Positions 57,101-64,000 of a stretch of 64,000 nt of DNA are shown piece after piece (the first letter of the stretch is position 1; the number at the start of each line of letters is the position of its first letter). The stretch lies in assembly GCF_007754155.1 (NCBI RefSeq), contig NZ_CP037423.1:8304938-8368937 (forward strand), read 5' to 3'. The stretch is from Stieleria neptunia. Lineage in GTDB: Bacteria; Planctomycetota; Planctomycetia; Pirellulales; Pirellulaceae. A program made the translations under genes and the position numbers. The notes under the pieces were generated by a model. The model saw only the letters and a list, made by a program, of their open reading frames with translations, was not told the origin of the DNA and did no database searches.

Positions 57101-59592
57101 AAGTCGGAATTGTTTCCGGTCGCGGATGCTTGGAAATTGAATCCGGCCGATCCGTTGTAGTTCGTGCTGCCTTTGAATTTGACGCCGGCGTTGCCTTCGG
57201 CGTACGTGATGAAACTGTTGTTGCTGATCACCGTCACGCCGTCATTCTTGTACAGCGTTCCGTTCGTGATGCCGGAGATCTTGAAGTGCGTGACCTCGGT
57301 GCCATCGGCGGCGTTGCGTTGCAGTTGAAAGCCATTCGAAAGGACGTCTTCGTCGGTGTTGGTCGGCCCGTTGAACGTCGGCGTGTCCGCTTTCGGGTCG
57401 ACGTCGATCGTCATCGTGTAGGTCGCGGCGCTGTATTCGGTCCCGTCATAGACTTGGAACGTAAAGCTGTCGTAGGGATTGCCATGATTCTGCGACACCG
57501 GCGTGAAGGTCAAATTGGGGATTTGTCCCACGGAGATGACCTGTTCGTCGGTCACGTCGAACATGCTCAACTTGAGTGTGCCGACGGATTCCAGCGACTT
57601 GATCTTGATTTGTGTCAGACTGTCACCGATGTCCACGTCGGAGAAGTTAAAGTCCGACGCCGAGAAGGTATAGACGCTGTCTTCGTCGGTGCTGACCGTC
57701 TTGTTGCTGGCCGTTGGTGCGTCGTTGATCCGAGCCACGTTGACGGTGGTGTCGTGAGTCCCGCTGACACCGCCGGCCCCGTCGTACAATTGGAATCGCA
57801 CATTGCGGGCGGAGGTGGTCGGATTTGCGGTGTCGGAGTTGAAATAGGTGATGTTTTCGATCAGTGCTTCGGCCGCTTCGCCGTCCGCGTTGCTGCTGAG
57901 CGAGACGATCAGATCGTTTCCGCCGCTGCCACCGGAAAACGTTCCGATCGTGACCGCACCGGCCCCGAAGTTATACGTGACGTCGCTGCCGGAGATACCG
58001 ATTTGACCGACCCCGGTGCCTTGATCGCGGATGCCGAGGAAGTCTTCGCCGCTGTCACCTCCGGAGGTGATCGACACGTGCAAGACGCCGCCGTTGAAAT
58101 CGGTCGAGTCTCCATCGGTCACGACGACGTTGCCGCCTTGCTCGATCACGGTCGCCGAGTCGTCTTCGTTGTAGTTCAGCGTGTCGCCGGCGAGCCCACT
58201 GATCGACGGCGCACCGCTGACCGTGGCGGACTTGATCGAGATGCCCGCTGCGGCCCAGGTGCTGTTGTTGCTGGTCGACCACTGGGCGTTGACAGACAGC
58301 GTCCCGGCGACCGACTGCGTCGAAGCCGTTGCGTTGGTTTTTCCAACGAATGTTTCCCAACGCTCGATGCCGGTGTCGGCGGTGAACTCGTAGTCGTTGC
58401 TGTCACTGTACGCCAACACGCCGAACACGATGTCCGTGGGTGCGGTCGCGACGGTGACGGATTGGCTCGTCGAATCGCCCTTTGCCGATGCGAACGCCCC
58501 CAACGGCGTCGACTGATCCACATCGTTGAATGACATCAGGCCCACGGCGGCGCCTTCGTGGGCGGTCCCGGAATACGTGACATTCAACGTTTGATTGCCG
58601 CTGGCCGGATTGACGAGCGCCCAAATTTCGACGCGTGCCTTGTCGGCGTCTTGTCGCGAGCCAATTTTTGTCAAACCGACCCCGTTGAACGTGATGTTTG
58701 ACACCTCATTCCCCTTGTCTTCGCCAAAGGAAACACTGACCAACAGCAATTGATCGGTACCGGCGCCGACGTCAAATGATGTACTATCGCTGCCCGTGAA
58801 ACTGGGCGTCGTGAACACCGCCGTGTTGCCGACCGTCACGTTCAGCAAATGCCCCCAGTTCTGCTGCACATCGAGGCTGAACGCGAGGCTGGTTTCAATC
58901 GCGCCCGTGGAAAACTCCAGGTCCCAGTCGCCGCCAAGGATCCTGTGCCCGGTGTCGTCATCGCTGGCCGCCACGTCAACATCGCACAGTGTTGCCAACG
59001 CTTCGGCCAACGCCCGACCATCGTCGGTCGCCGCCAGGTCACAACCGTAGATCAACAGGTCGGCCCCGTCCCGCAGCGAGGCGTTCCAGCTGGCAATCGC
59101 GCCCGCGTGGCCATCGAGGTTGTCGATCGACAGCCACGTGTTACCCAGTTGGAACTGGCCTTCGGTACCGTGTGAGACGAAGTGGACGGCGTCGACGTCC
59201 CGGTAGCCGGAGAGGATTTCGCCAACCTGTTCGACGCCGTCCCGCGAACTGTCGAGCAAATAGATTTCCAGGTCTGCGTTTCCGCTTTCGGATCGCAGGT
59301 CGTCGAGCAGCTGTTCGTAGTCCTCGACTCCCGCATCGACGAAAACGAGTTCCAAACGTCGCGTTTGCTGCGATTGGCTGTCCGATGGATTGCCTCGTCC
59401 GGCATCGGTCACGGTGTCGGAGGAGGTGACATCGATTGCAACGGGCTCCTCCGCGTCCATCTCCGTACCGGCCTGGTCAATCGGCGTCGCGCTCAGCAGC
59501 AACCGTTTTTCCAACACCGACGCATCGAGTAGATGGCTGCCGCGGCCTGTCGACGAAGAATCGTTTTTTCGTTTTCGTCTAAGCCACGGCAT
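51160..59592 (-). CDS. Giant DUF4347 adhesin-like surface protein with tandem repeats
   Basis: A 2810-residue protein. Residues 28-37 (EKRLLLSATP) form the LEPR-XLL-like N-terminal motif of large planctomycete surface proteins. Residues about 79-235 are DUF4347 (ELVFVDAGVEDYEQL, VHFVSHGTEGQFQLG, LLIYGCDLAATDDG), with a His141-Gly and Cys184 pair. Then come a beta domain, cadherin-like repeats (Cadherin_3-like LVISQGGSVVLSSNELSATD), five copies of a repeat of about 164 residues, and between them a LamG/DUF8202-like region (GLTLWLRADAGVTIG, VDSYLAIKYGLTL). Near the C-terminus, LSVGYVMWTVRGGLLATSLL and LAHLPAWSFVDPLLVLNE form membrane segments, with an acidic tail. Its stop overlaps the histidine kinase start. 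Probably a cell-surface protein anchored by its C-terminus. Confidence 0.88.
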   Translation of the reverse strand: MPWLRRKRKNDSSSTGRGSHLLDASVLEKRLLLSATPIDQAGTEMDAEEPVAIDVTSSDTVTDAGRGNPSDSQSQQTRRLELVFVDAGVEDYEQLLDDLRSESGNADLEIYLLDSSRDGVEQVGEILSGYRDVDAVHFVSHGTEGQFQLGNTWLSIDNLDGHAGAIASWNASLRDGADLLIYGCDLAATDDGRALAEALATLCDVDVAASDDDTGHRILGGDWDLEFSTGAIETSLAFSLDVQQNWGHLLNVTVGNTAVFTTPSFTGSDSTSFDVGAGTDQLLLVSVSFGEDKGNEVSNITFNGVGLTKIGSRQDADKARVEIWALVNPASGNQTLNVTYSGTAHEGAAVGLMSFNDVDQSTPLGAFASAKGDSTSQSVTVATAPTDIVFGVLAYSDSNDYEFTADTGIERWETFVGKTNATASTQSVAGTLSVNAQWSTSNNSTWAAAGISIKSATVSGAPSISGLAGDTLNYNEDDSATVIEQGGNVVVTDGDSTDFNGGVLHVSITSGGDSGEDFLGIRDQGTGVGQIGISGSDVTYNFGAGAVTIGTFSGGSGGNDLIVSLSSNADGEAAEALIENITYFNSDTANPTTSARNVRFQLYDGAGGVSGTHDTTVNVARINDAPTASNKTVSTDEDSVYTFSASDFNFSDVDIGDSLTQIKIKSLESVGTLKLSMFDVTDEQVISVGQIPNLTFTPVSQNHGNPYDSFTFQVYDGTEYSAATYTMTIDVDPKADTPTFNGPTNTDEDVLSNGFQLQRNAADGTEVTHFKISGITNGTLYKNDGVTVISNNSFITYAEGNAGVKFKGSTNYNGSAGFNFQASATGNNSDLSTMVTAGLTIDPVNDAPVLGNNRLVISQGGSVVLSSNELSATDVDHSNAGLTFTVSSVTGGGFERVSAPGVPVFTFTQSEITAGDIQFIHDNGVAGPSYDVDVSDGSATSGLDAASITFMREAVWLSTKGDVIGSGTLGITNWDKDTLLEVSDPSFSLEPGVTNGSFSSAFDLVNHFGASIDVELTGLHVVSRSISVGAPGNTISLQEGDVLFSVNGAQPTLTSTNSLTINKSDIVRFRPDTPGNYSVGTFEIVLDDPLLGDTNIGGFSLVEENMTVGGQLLTAGDFLLVETKGTDNVIHYFDVTSAGNTTTSGTPTLFVDGADLGIGVADFTSVHLLADTVTVGGASLTQGQVLVSLDSIVASGFAGMAGAVNPQDVVALTVTTAGTNTVATGTLLFEGADIKLDSGAESIDAFSLVSVANGAAANASPTISNLTGDTLNFTEGDSATVIEQGTNVTVGDADSADFGTGNLTVSIFAGGDAGEDVLAVRNQGAGVGNISISGSDVRYDFGGGPVVIGTVTGGTAGADLVVTFNANATATAADALIENITYRNTDTDNPSTSARTVRFTLNDGDGGASATHDTTVNVATLNDAPTVSNLAGDSFAYLPGSGPLVIEHGGDAAVADVDSADFNSGNLTVSIAAGNDASEDVLAIRNQGTSTGQISVTGSNVFYNFGAGSVLIGTWAGGSGGADLVVTLNASADATATSALVRNITYENTDTVAATTGTRTIRFTVDDGDGAVSLNHDTMVSVVQGAPGGVVSGLTLWLRADAGVTIGLGGVSQWENQVANATLSELQQALSTQRPDLIASGLNFNPIISFDGINDHLADFSVLGSDLFGTDSASLFLAGSTNGSNGVMLQWIDTLSNRVNLEDDIRFDFGDLNDDQLTAVSPSAGYHIINAQATPGAPAGLSINIDGRQTASGNASVGTPLDNTQFGQFFLGEYPGGGFNDDLDVGEVVIYSTDLSATDRLKVDSYLAIKYGLTLDQTSGTNYLDSTGTVVWSAATNAGYDNDIAGIGQDNGSILAQGQSRSNNVDAIVTMSGASNQDDREFLMWGNDDGALGEVTGEPAGIADRLARIWRVDETGDVGTTTISFDLSGLTYTGTTAADFNLIIDGDADFSSGATLVTATGYNAGSEIVTFTGVDLADGNYFSLGTSLTVNAAPTIGNLAGDTLSYTEDDAATVVEQGTSVTVSDGDSADFDTGNLTVSIFAGGDTAEDILAIRDQGPGVGNITVSGSNVLYDFGGGPVAIGTFTGGSAGADLVVTFNANATAAAADALIENITYQNTDTTNPTTSARTIRFTLNDGDGGTSTAHDATVSVAAQNDVPIIDNLAGDTLGYTEGDAATVIEQGTNVTVSDVDSADFDTGNLTVSVFAGGDTAEDVLAIRDQGAGVGNITVSGSNVLYDFGGGPVVIGTFTGGSAGADLVVTFNASATATAADALIENVTYQNTDAINPTTSARTIRFTLNDGDGGTNVAHDATVNLVTLNDAPTMDLDANDSSGATGADYNATFTEAGGAVAISDAADAIISDIDSPNLTQLTVTITNLLDGANETLTADTSGTSITAVYAAGTLTLSGTDTVANYQQVLRTIAYNNASANPDATTRLIQFVTTDGGSNSNVATADVAIVTVNDTPTAADDNYVTQTGKTLTIGAGGLLANDIDLDGNPLTVIPVSGPITGTLTLGADGSFQFTPAANFTGSVTFTYAVTDGIATSAPTTVTIVVAKPNDLSEVTPGDLLSADPGPEPEPETLPEPPAEEEDAETDDESETLAAITPDRVPEGDVPLVLTGGAVIQTTDDEILTLSMMPTNMPDLTDAADESERIANLSDSHSGQIGRQARSGSNRPSVSILGIARFDSKLLWGDMENLQDDIKQSDIAPYYFAGTFAGFSGALSVGYVMWTVRGGLLATSLLAHLPAWSFVDPLLVLNELEDDDDTDDDSLEEMLDKTENERQSDSPIETEAQSVVQSVIQSTASGETVR
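52627..53610 (-). repeat. Two near-identical 492-bp tandem repeats in the giant gene
   Basis: 52627-53118 and 53119-53610 are adjacent 492-base units coding for 164-residue domains with the phrase LAGDTLGYTEGDAATVIEQG. Long stretches of DNA are nearly the same in both, so the duplication is recent. More diverged copies lie at about 54835-55326, 55327-55820 and 57720-58212; the first of these pairs shows the same 492-base spacing. Confidence 0.9.
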
Positions 59593-59735
59593 GGCGGAGT
59601 CTTGAGAAAGCCGGGATCTGGAGTGGGGACGCGTCTCTCAAACGTAGGTCAGATTCCTCGGCGTCAGTGAGAAACGTCCAGGATCTTGGTAACGAAGGAA
59701 CGATTTAAAAGGGTGCGTCAGACTATTCCGGCAAG

Positions 59736-62700
59736 TCACCCTCCCTGGCAGGGAGGGTCGAGCGAAGCGAGGGGAGGGTCCGCGGCACCGATCGAGCTCT
59801 CGTGGCCGTCAGTCTGCGTCCCACTCTTTCCCGACTCGTTCTTGTCCAACATCTCTTCAAGCGAATCGTCATCCTCGTCGTCATCGTCATCCATTTCATT
59901 GAGCACCAACAACGGGTCGACGAAACTCCACGCCGGCAAGTGCGCCAGCAAACTCGTCGCCAGCAGCCCGCCACGGACGGTCCACATCACGTACCCGACC
60001 GAGAGAGCGCTGGAGACTCCGGCGAACGAACCCGCAAAAATGTACGGCGTGCTGTCGCCTTGCTTGAGTTCATGCTCCAGGTCTTCCATGTCGCTCCACA
60101 GCAGTTTACTGTCGAACCTTGCGATCTCACCTACGGCAACTCGTCCGCCCGACGACTCCTTGCGATGCCGTCTTGAGACACGACCGCTTTCGCCATCCGA
60201 TGAAGTGCGAACCTCATCATCTTGAGCAACCGCGTCGATCTGCATCGCCGCTCGCTGAGGCATCACGCTGAGGGTCAACATCGCATCCTCGCCGGTTTGC
60301 ACGACACCCCGCGGCGTGAACACTAACGGCACGTCGGCCCCCGAATCAGCAGCCGAGATGTCTGTCAACGGCTCTTCAGATTTGTCCTCCGTTTCGGCTT
60401 CTTCAGCGTCGTCGACCACCGGTTCTGCGGGCGGTGCTTCGGGCTCGGGATCAGATCGAACGCTTTGGAGGTCCGCCGGACTGATCGGCAAGGAAACTTT
60501 GATGACGACGGTTACCGGAGCACTCGTGGCGATGCCATCGGTCACGGCGTACGAAAACGTGACCGTCCCAGAAAAGGATGCCAGCGGCGTGAATTGAAAG
60601 GAACCGTCCGTGCCCAGCGTCAGGGTTCCCGACGAGGGTCCGCTCACCGGAACCACCGTGAGAGCGTTGCCGTCGACGTCAACGTCGTTGGCCAGGATCC
60701 CAGCGGGTCCGACGCTCAACGTGCTGTCGGGATCCATGGTATAGAAATCCGCGACCGCGACCGGTGCATCGTTGACCGGCAGCACGTTGATGCTGACGTT
60801 GGCAAGGGTCGAAGCCACCGAATCGTTCGCCGCAATGACCAGCGTATCCGCTCCACTGACATTCGGATCACTCACGTAAGTCAGCCCGTTGGTGGCCGCA
60901 AGCGTAGCGTTCATTTGGGCGAGTGACGCGTTGACTTTGACGGAGGAGCCGCCGTTGCCGGAGACGTTTGCCGCCGTCACCCCACCGGCAATCGTGACGT
61001 CCAGTATCAGGTTGCCACGGCTGACGTCGAAGGAGAACTGCATGGTCGCAGCTCCGATATCGACATCATTGAAGCTGATGCCGTTGATCTGCCAGGGAAT
61101 GTCTTCAGTTGGCGATTGGGTGCCGGGAACAATGATTGTCGGCGCACTGTTGACGGACGTCACCGCGATGTTCGCATTGGCGACGTTGCCGTCGGCGGAT
61201 CCATCATTGGCGACAAAGCTGATCGTCCGCGTCGTCGGATCGGGTGCCAACGACGTATTGTTGTAGCGAATGGTCCGCAACACCTGCTGGTAGTTGGCGA
61301 CGGAGTCGACACCGCTGAGCGTCAGCGTTCCGCCCGCAAAGGACGCGGTAATGCTGGTGCCGCTGGTGTCGGCCGAGAGTGTTTCCGCCGCCCCATCAAG
61401 CGCGTTCGTGATCGTTGCGGTCAAGGACGACAAGTTCGGCGAATCCAGGTCGGCCAATGTCGCATCGGCCGCATCAGCAACCAACACGGCACCACCGCCC
61501 TCGATGAAGTTGGCGTTGAATGCCGTCCCTGTCGCTCCACTGGAATCATCTCCGTCCAGGTCAAGGCTTGGAGCGTTGTTCACGGCAGCGACGCTGACCG
61601 TGGTCACGATCGACGTCACGCCGGTTCCGTCATAAACCTGGACACTCAGTGACCGGGGCGTCGTCGTGGGTGTCGCCGAGACGTTGTTGTAGCGGATCGT
61701 GCGGAGGACTTGCTGGTAGTTTGCGATGCTATCGGTGCCTGAAAGCGTCAGCGTGCCGCCGGCATAACTTGCGACGATGCTTGTCCCACTGGTAACCGCC
61801 GTCAAGGATTCATCGGTTCCGTCGGCCAGGTTGGTGATCGTGACCGTCAGCGAAGTCAATGTCGTGTTGTCGATGTCCGTGATCACCGCATCGGCCGCAT
61901 CCGCGATCCGAACCGGTCCTCCGCCTTCGACAAATGCGGCATTAAAAGCGGTCCCGAACGCCCCGCTCGAGTTGTCACTGTCCAGATCGATGAAGGTCGG
62001 ATCGTTCTGGGGCGTGACGTTCAGCTGAATCAACCCGTCGACGGGGCCGTCGCCCAGGGAGTCTCGGACGCGGACGGTGATTTGCGAATCGATGTCGTTG
62101 TCGGTCGCCGGTGTGAAGGCGACCGCAGCCAGGGCGGCGTTCACATCTGTGACACCGCCGGTGACCGTCCACACTCCGCTGCCGCCGTTGTACGTGCTGG
62201 TCGACGCCCCGAACGTTCCGGTGGTCAATGCCCCGGTCGCTGGCAAGTTCAAGGTCAACGTTGCGGTGATCGTCTGGCCGCCGTCGGGATCCGTCACCAC
62301 GATGTCGTCCAGGGCGACACCGGCGTCGCCTTCGGTGTAGTTCTTCGATTGGTTCAGATTGGTGGCCAGCGGAATCGTATTCGGTGTCGAGGTGACGGTC
62401 ACTTGATGTGTCGGCGTGAATGTCATTCCCTTCGGATCGAACAGCCCCGTGATGTAAGAGTCCACGAAATTCCCCGACGTGTCGTAGCGCACGATCCGCT
62501 GATTCCAATGGTCGGTGACGTAAACGTAGTCGTCCGCCCCGAACGTGATTCCGAAGGGTTCGTTTAACCCGCCGAGTCCCGCGGTAACAAAGGTATCGAG
62601 AAACGCTCCGGTCGTGCCGTTGTAACGCAAGACTTCATCGGTAAGAAACGAAGCGACATAAAAATTCCCGTCGGCACCGAAGGCAAACGATGTCGGCGTG

Positions 62701-64000
62701 TCCAGACCACCCGAACCGGCCGAGACGAAATCATCGACATAGGCTCCGGTGGTACCGTTGAAACGCAAAACGCTATTGGATTGTGCACTCGCAACGTACA
62801 AGTAGCCATCATCGCCGAAGAAGATTTTGCGAGTTCCATCGAGCCCGCCGGATCCCGCGGTCACAAAGGCATCGATAAAGGCGCCGGTCGTTCCGTCGTA
62901 CCGCAACACCTCATCACTTGAAAAGCTGCCGACGTAGAGGTTACCGTCTGGTCCGAACGCCATCCCGCTCGCACCGTCTAGTCCCCCACTACGCGCCGCG
63001 ACGAAATCTCCATCTAAGACGCCGGTGACCGGATCGAATCGCTGGACCTTGTCGCTGTTGAATGCGGACACATAGAGTTGCCCATCCGGACCGATGAGGA
63101 TCTCTTCGGCATACTTCAATTGATTGAACACACCGGTCGATAGTTCAAATGCGCCGGTCAAGGCGTCGTAGCGGTGGACCGGTGTCCCGGTCGCATTGGC
63201 CAGGAACAGATCCCCGGTCAGCCACTTGCCGTCTTCGTCGGTTGCCGAGACGAGGATGTTACGCGTCAGCCCGGCAACGTTGTACGTGTGATTGACGCTG
63301 GTGGCGGTTCCCGCGTGCGTGGTGATCGTTCCGTCGCCCCAATCGACCCGCCATTCGGCGAGGGTGTCATCGCCAGGGTCGTTGGCGGAGAGATTCAGCG
63401 TGTAGGTGGCGCCCTGGGCGACCGAAGCGTTGCCGGAGACGATCAGCGACGGGGCGGTGTTGTTGACCGTGATGGTTGTGGTCTGGGTCGTGACACCGCC
63501 GTTTCCGTCGTCGACTTGCAATCCGATCGTGTAGGTCCCGTCATCGTCGATCCCGAAACTGGACAGCGTCGCCCAATCGACGCTCGCCGTCGCGGTCGTC
63601 GGTTCGTCGGTTTCGCCAAAGTTTCCGTCGTTGTCCAAATCCCAGGCAAACGTCAGCGTGTCGCCGTTCGCATCGGAGGAGTTGGAACCGTTGAGCGAAA
63701 GCGAGCCGCCTTCGCTGATCGTGTAGGGGGCGCCGGCGGACAGATCCGCCACGGGAGCGGTGTTGCCGACAACGGCCGTTCCGTACTGCCTGGCGAAGAC
63801 GCCAGCCGAGTCCACTTGCCCGGTTTGGTCACCCTGGCCGCTCCAGACCACCACAAAATTGTCCAGGTCGTGCATCGCAACCGACGCGTTGATCTGTGAT
63901 CCGGACGTCGATTGACTCACGCTGGTGACGCTGCCGATCTGCGTCTCGGCCGCGTTGAAGGCAACGGATTTCACCCCCAATCCGCTACCGTCCAACTGCA
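59736..64000 (-). CDS. Second giant surface protein with PKD, propeller and cadherin-like domains (5' end outside)
   Basis: At least 1420 residues are visible; the frame is open to the right edge, so the N-terminus is missing. From the left of the protein: a PKD-like domain (SLNGSNSSDANGDTLTFAWD), a six-bladed NHL/SMP-30-like propeller (ILIGPDGQLYVSAFNSDKVQ, MAFGPDGNLYVGSFSSDEVL), cadherin-like domains, and three copies of a repeat with IANYQQVLRTIRYNNVS that also occurs in the 2810-residue neighbour. The C-terminal about 110 residues repeat the same membrane module as the neighbour (FAGVSSALSVGYVMWTVRGG). The last 14 codons and stop are a family A repeat. It lies 144 bases upstream of the next giant gene on the same strand. 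Confidence 0.86.
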   Translation of the reverse strand, partial: QLDGSGLGVKSVAFNAAETQIGSVTSVSQSTSGSQINASVAMHDLDNFVVVWSGQGDQTGQVDSAGVFARQYGTAVVGNTAPVADLSAGAPYTISEGGSLSLNGSNSSDANGDTLTFAWDLDNDGNFGETDEPTTATASVDWATLSSFGIDDDGTYTIGLQVDDGNGGVTTQTTTITVNNTAPSLIVSGNASVAQGATYTLNLSANDPGDDTLAEWRVDWGDGTITTHAGTATSVNHTYNVAGLTRNILVSATDEDGKWLTGDLFLANATGTPVHRYDALTGAFELSTGVFNQLKYAEEILIGPDGQLYVSAFNSDKVQRFDPVTGVLDGDFVAARSGGLDGASGMAFGPDGNLYVGSFSSDEVLRYDGTTGAFIDAFVTAGSGGLDGTRKIFFGDDGYLYVASAQSNSVLRFNGTTGAYVDDFVSAGSGGLDTPTSFAFGADGNFYVASFLTDEVLRYNGTTGAFLDTFVTAGLGGLNEPFGITFGADDYVYVTDHWNQRIVRYDTSGNFVDSYITGLFDPKGMTFTPTHQVTVTSTPNTIPLATNLNQSKNYTEGDAGVALDDIVVTDPDGGQTITATLTLNLPATGALTTGTFGASTSTYNGGSGVWTVTGGVTDVNAALAAVAFTPATDNDIDSQITVRVRDSLGDGPVDGLIQLNVTPQNDPTFIDLDSDNSSGAFGTAFNAAFVEGGGPVRIADAADAVITDIDNTTLTSLTVTITNLADGTDESLTAVTSGTSIVASYAGGTLTLSGTDSIANYQQVLRTIRYNNVSATPTTTPRSLSVQVYDGTGVTSIVTTVSVAAVNNAPSLDLDGDDSSGATGTAFNANFIEGGGAVLVADAADATLADLDSPNLSSLTATITNALDGAAETLSADTSGTSITASFAGGTLTLSGVDSVANYQQVLRTIRYNNTSLAPDPTTRTISFVANDGSADGNVANANIAVTSVNSAPTIIVPGTQSPTEDIPWQINGISFNDVDIGAATMQFSFDVSRGNLILDVTIAGGVTAANVSGNGGSSVKVNASLAQMNATLAATNGLTYVSDPNVSGADTLVIAANDSVASTLANVSINVLPVNDAPVAVADFYTMDPDSTLSVGPAGILANDVDVDGNALTVVPVSGPSSGTLTLGTDGSFQFTPLASFSGTVTFSYAVTDGIATSAPVTVVIKVSLPISPADLQSVRSDPEPEAPPAEPVVDDAEEAETEDKSEEPLTDISAADSGADVPLVFTPRGVVQTGEDAMLTLSVMPQRAAMQIDAVAQDDEVRTSSDGESGRVSRRHRKESSGGRVAVGEIARFDSKLLWSDMEDLEHELKQGDSTPYIFAGSFAGVSSALSVGYVMWTVRGGLLATSLLAHLPAWSFVDPLLVLNEMDDDDDEDDDSLEEMLDKNESGKSGTQTDGHESSIGAADPPLASLDPPCQGG
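59738..59780. repeat. Family A element, copy 4, inside a coding region
   Basis: ACCCTCCCTGGCAGGGAGGG followed by TCGAGCGAAGCGAGGGGAGG. Read on the minus strand it gives Asp-Pro-Pro-Leu-Ala-Ser-Leu-Asp-Pro-Pro-Cys-Gln-Gly-Gly and the TGA stop of the giant gene. The copy at 4945 differs by one base in the core. Confidence 0.92.

Overview
The window looks like a chromosome segment from a planctomycete of the Pirellulaceae (Rhodopirellula-like). This rests on gene content only: giant cell-surface proteins with a LEPR-XLL-like N-terminus and a DUF4347 domain, a Cys-type sulfatase, a PEP-CTERM protein, a ThuA-like protein, a multihaem cytochrome fused to HEAT and TPR repeats, DUF4404, NPCBM-like and HtrA-like secreted proteins, and GC-rich DNA with many weak ribosome-binding sites. 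No rRNA, tRNA, CRISPR array, prophage or complete insertion sequence was seen.

Left part (1-19 kb): the 5' half of sucA (minus, runs off the left edge); a secreted Pro-rich protein and an eight-haem cytochrome; a TolB-M28-PDZ secreted peptidase; xerC with a small partner gene; small secreted proteins; a four-gene plus-strand operon (NPCBM-like protein, one intact HtrA-type protease, two HtrA paralogues that have lost all three catalytic residues); and a ThuA-like protein. Middle part (19-38 kb): a minus-strand envelope cluster (glycosyltransferase, PlsC-like acyltransferase, kdsA, degenerate transglutaminase lipoprotein), a lipoprotein, a PEP-CTERM protein, a TPR-methyltransferase, a polyprenyl glycosylphosphotransferase next to nadC, a ComEA-like helix-hairpin-helix protein, two divergent phosphohexomutases and a TPR-thioredoxin-fold protein.

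Right part (38-64 kb): the most unusual locus encodes a 1740-residue protein with HEAT-like repeats, an HEFGHH metallopeptidase motif and a CobT-like VWA domain, followed by a MoxR/CobS-type AAA+ ATPase and an AbiEii-like nucleotidyltransferase. Then come a sulfatase, DUF4404 and CBS genes, and a minus-strand run of two giant adhesin-like proteins that share a C-terminal membrane module. The second giant gene overlaps by ATGA a hybrid histidine kinase with two Hpt domains.

A second layer of organisation is a set of at least eight families of short dispersed palindromic repeats between genes. Some are nested inside one another, several sit 2-16 bases after stop codons, and one supplies the last 14 codons and stop of a giant gene.
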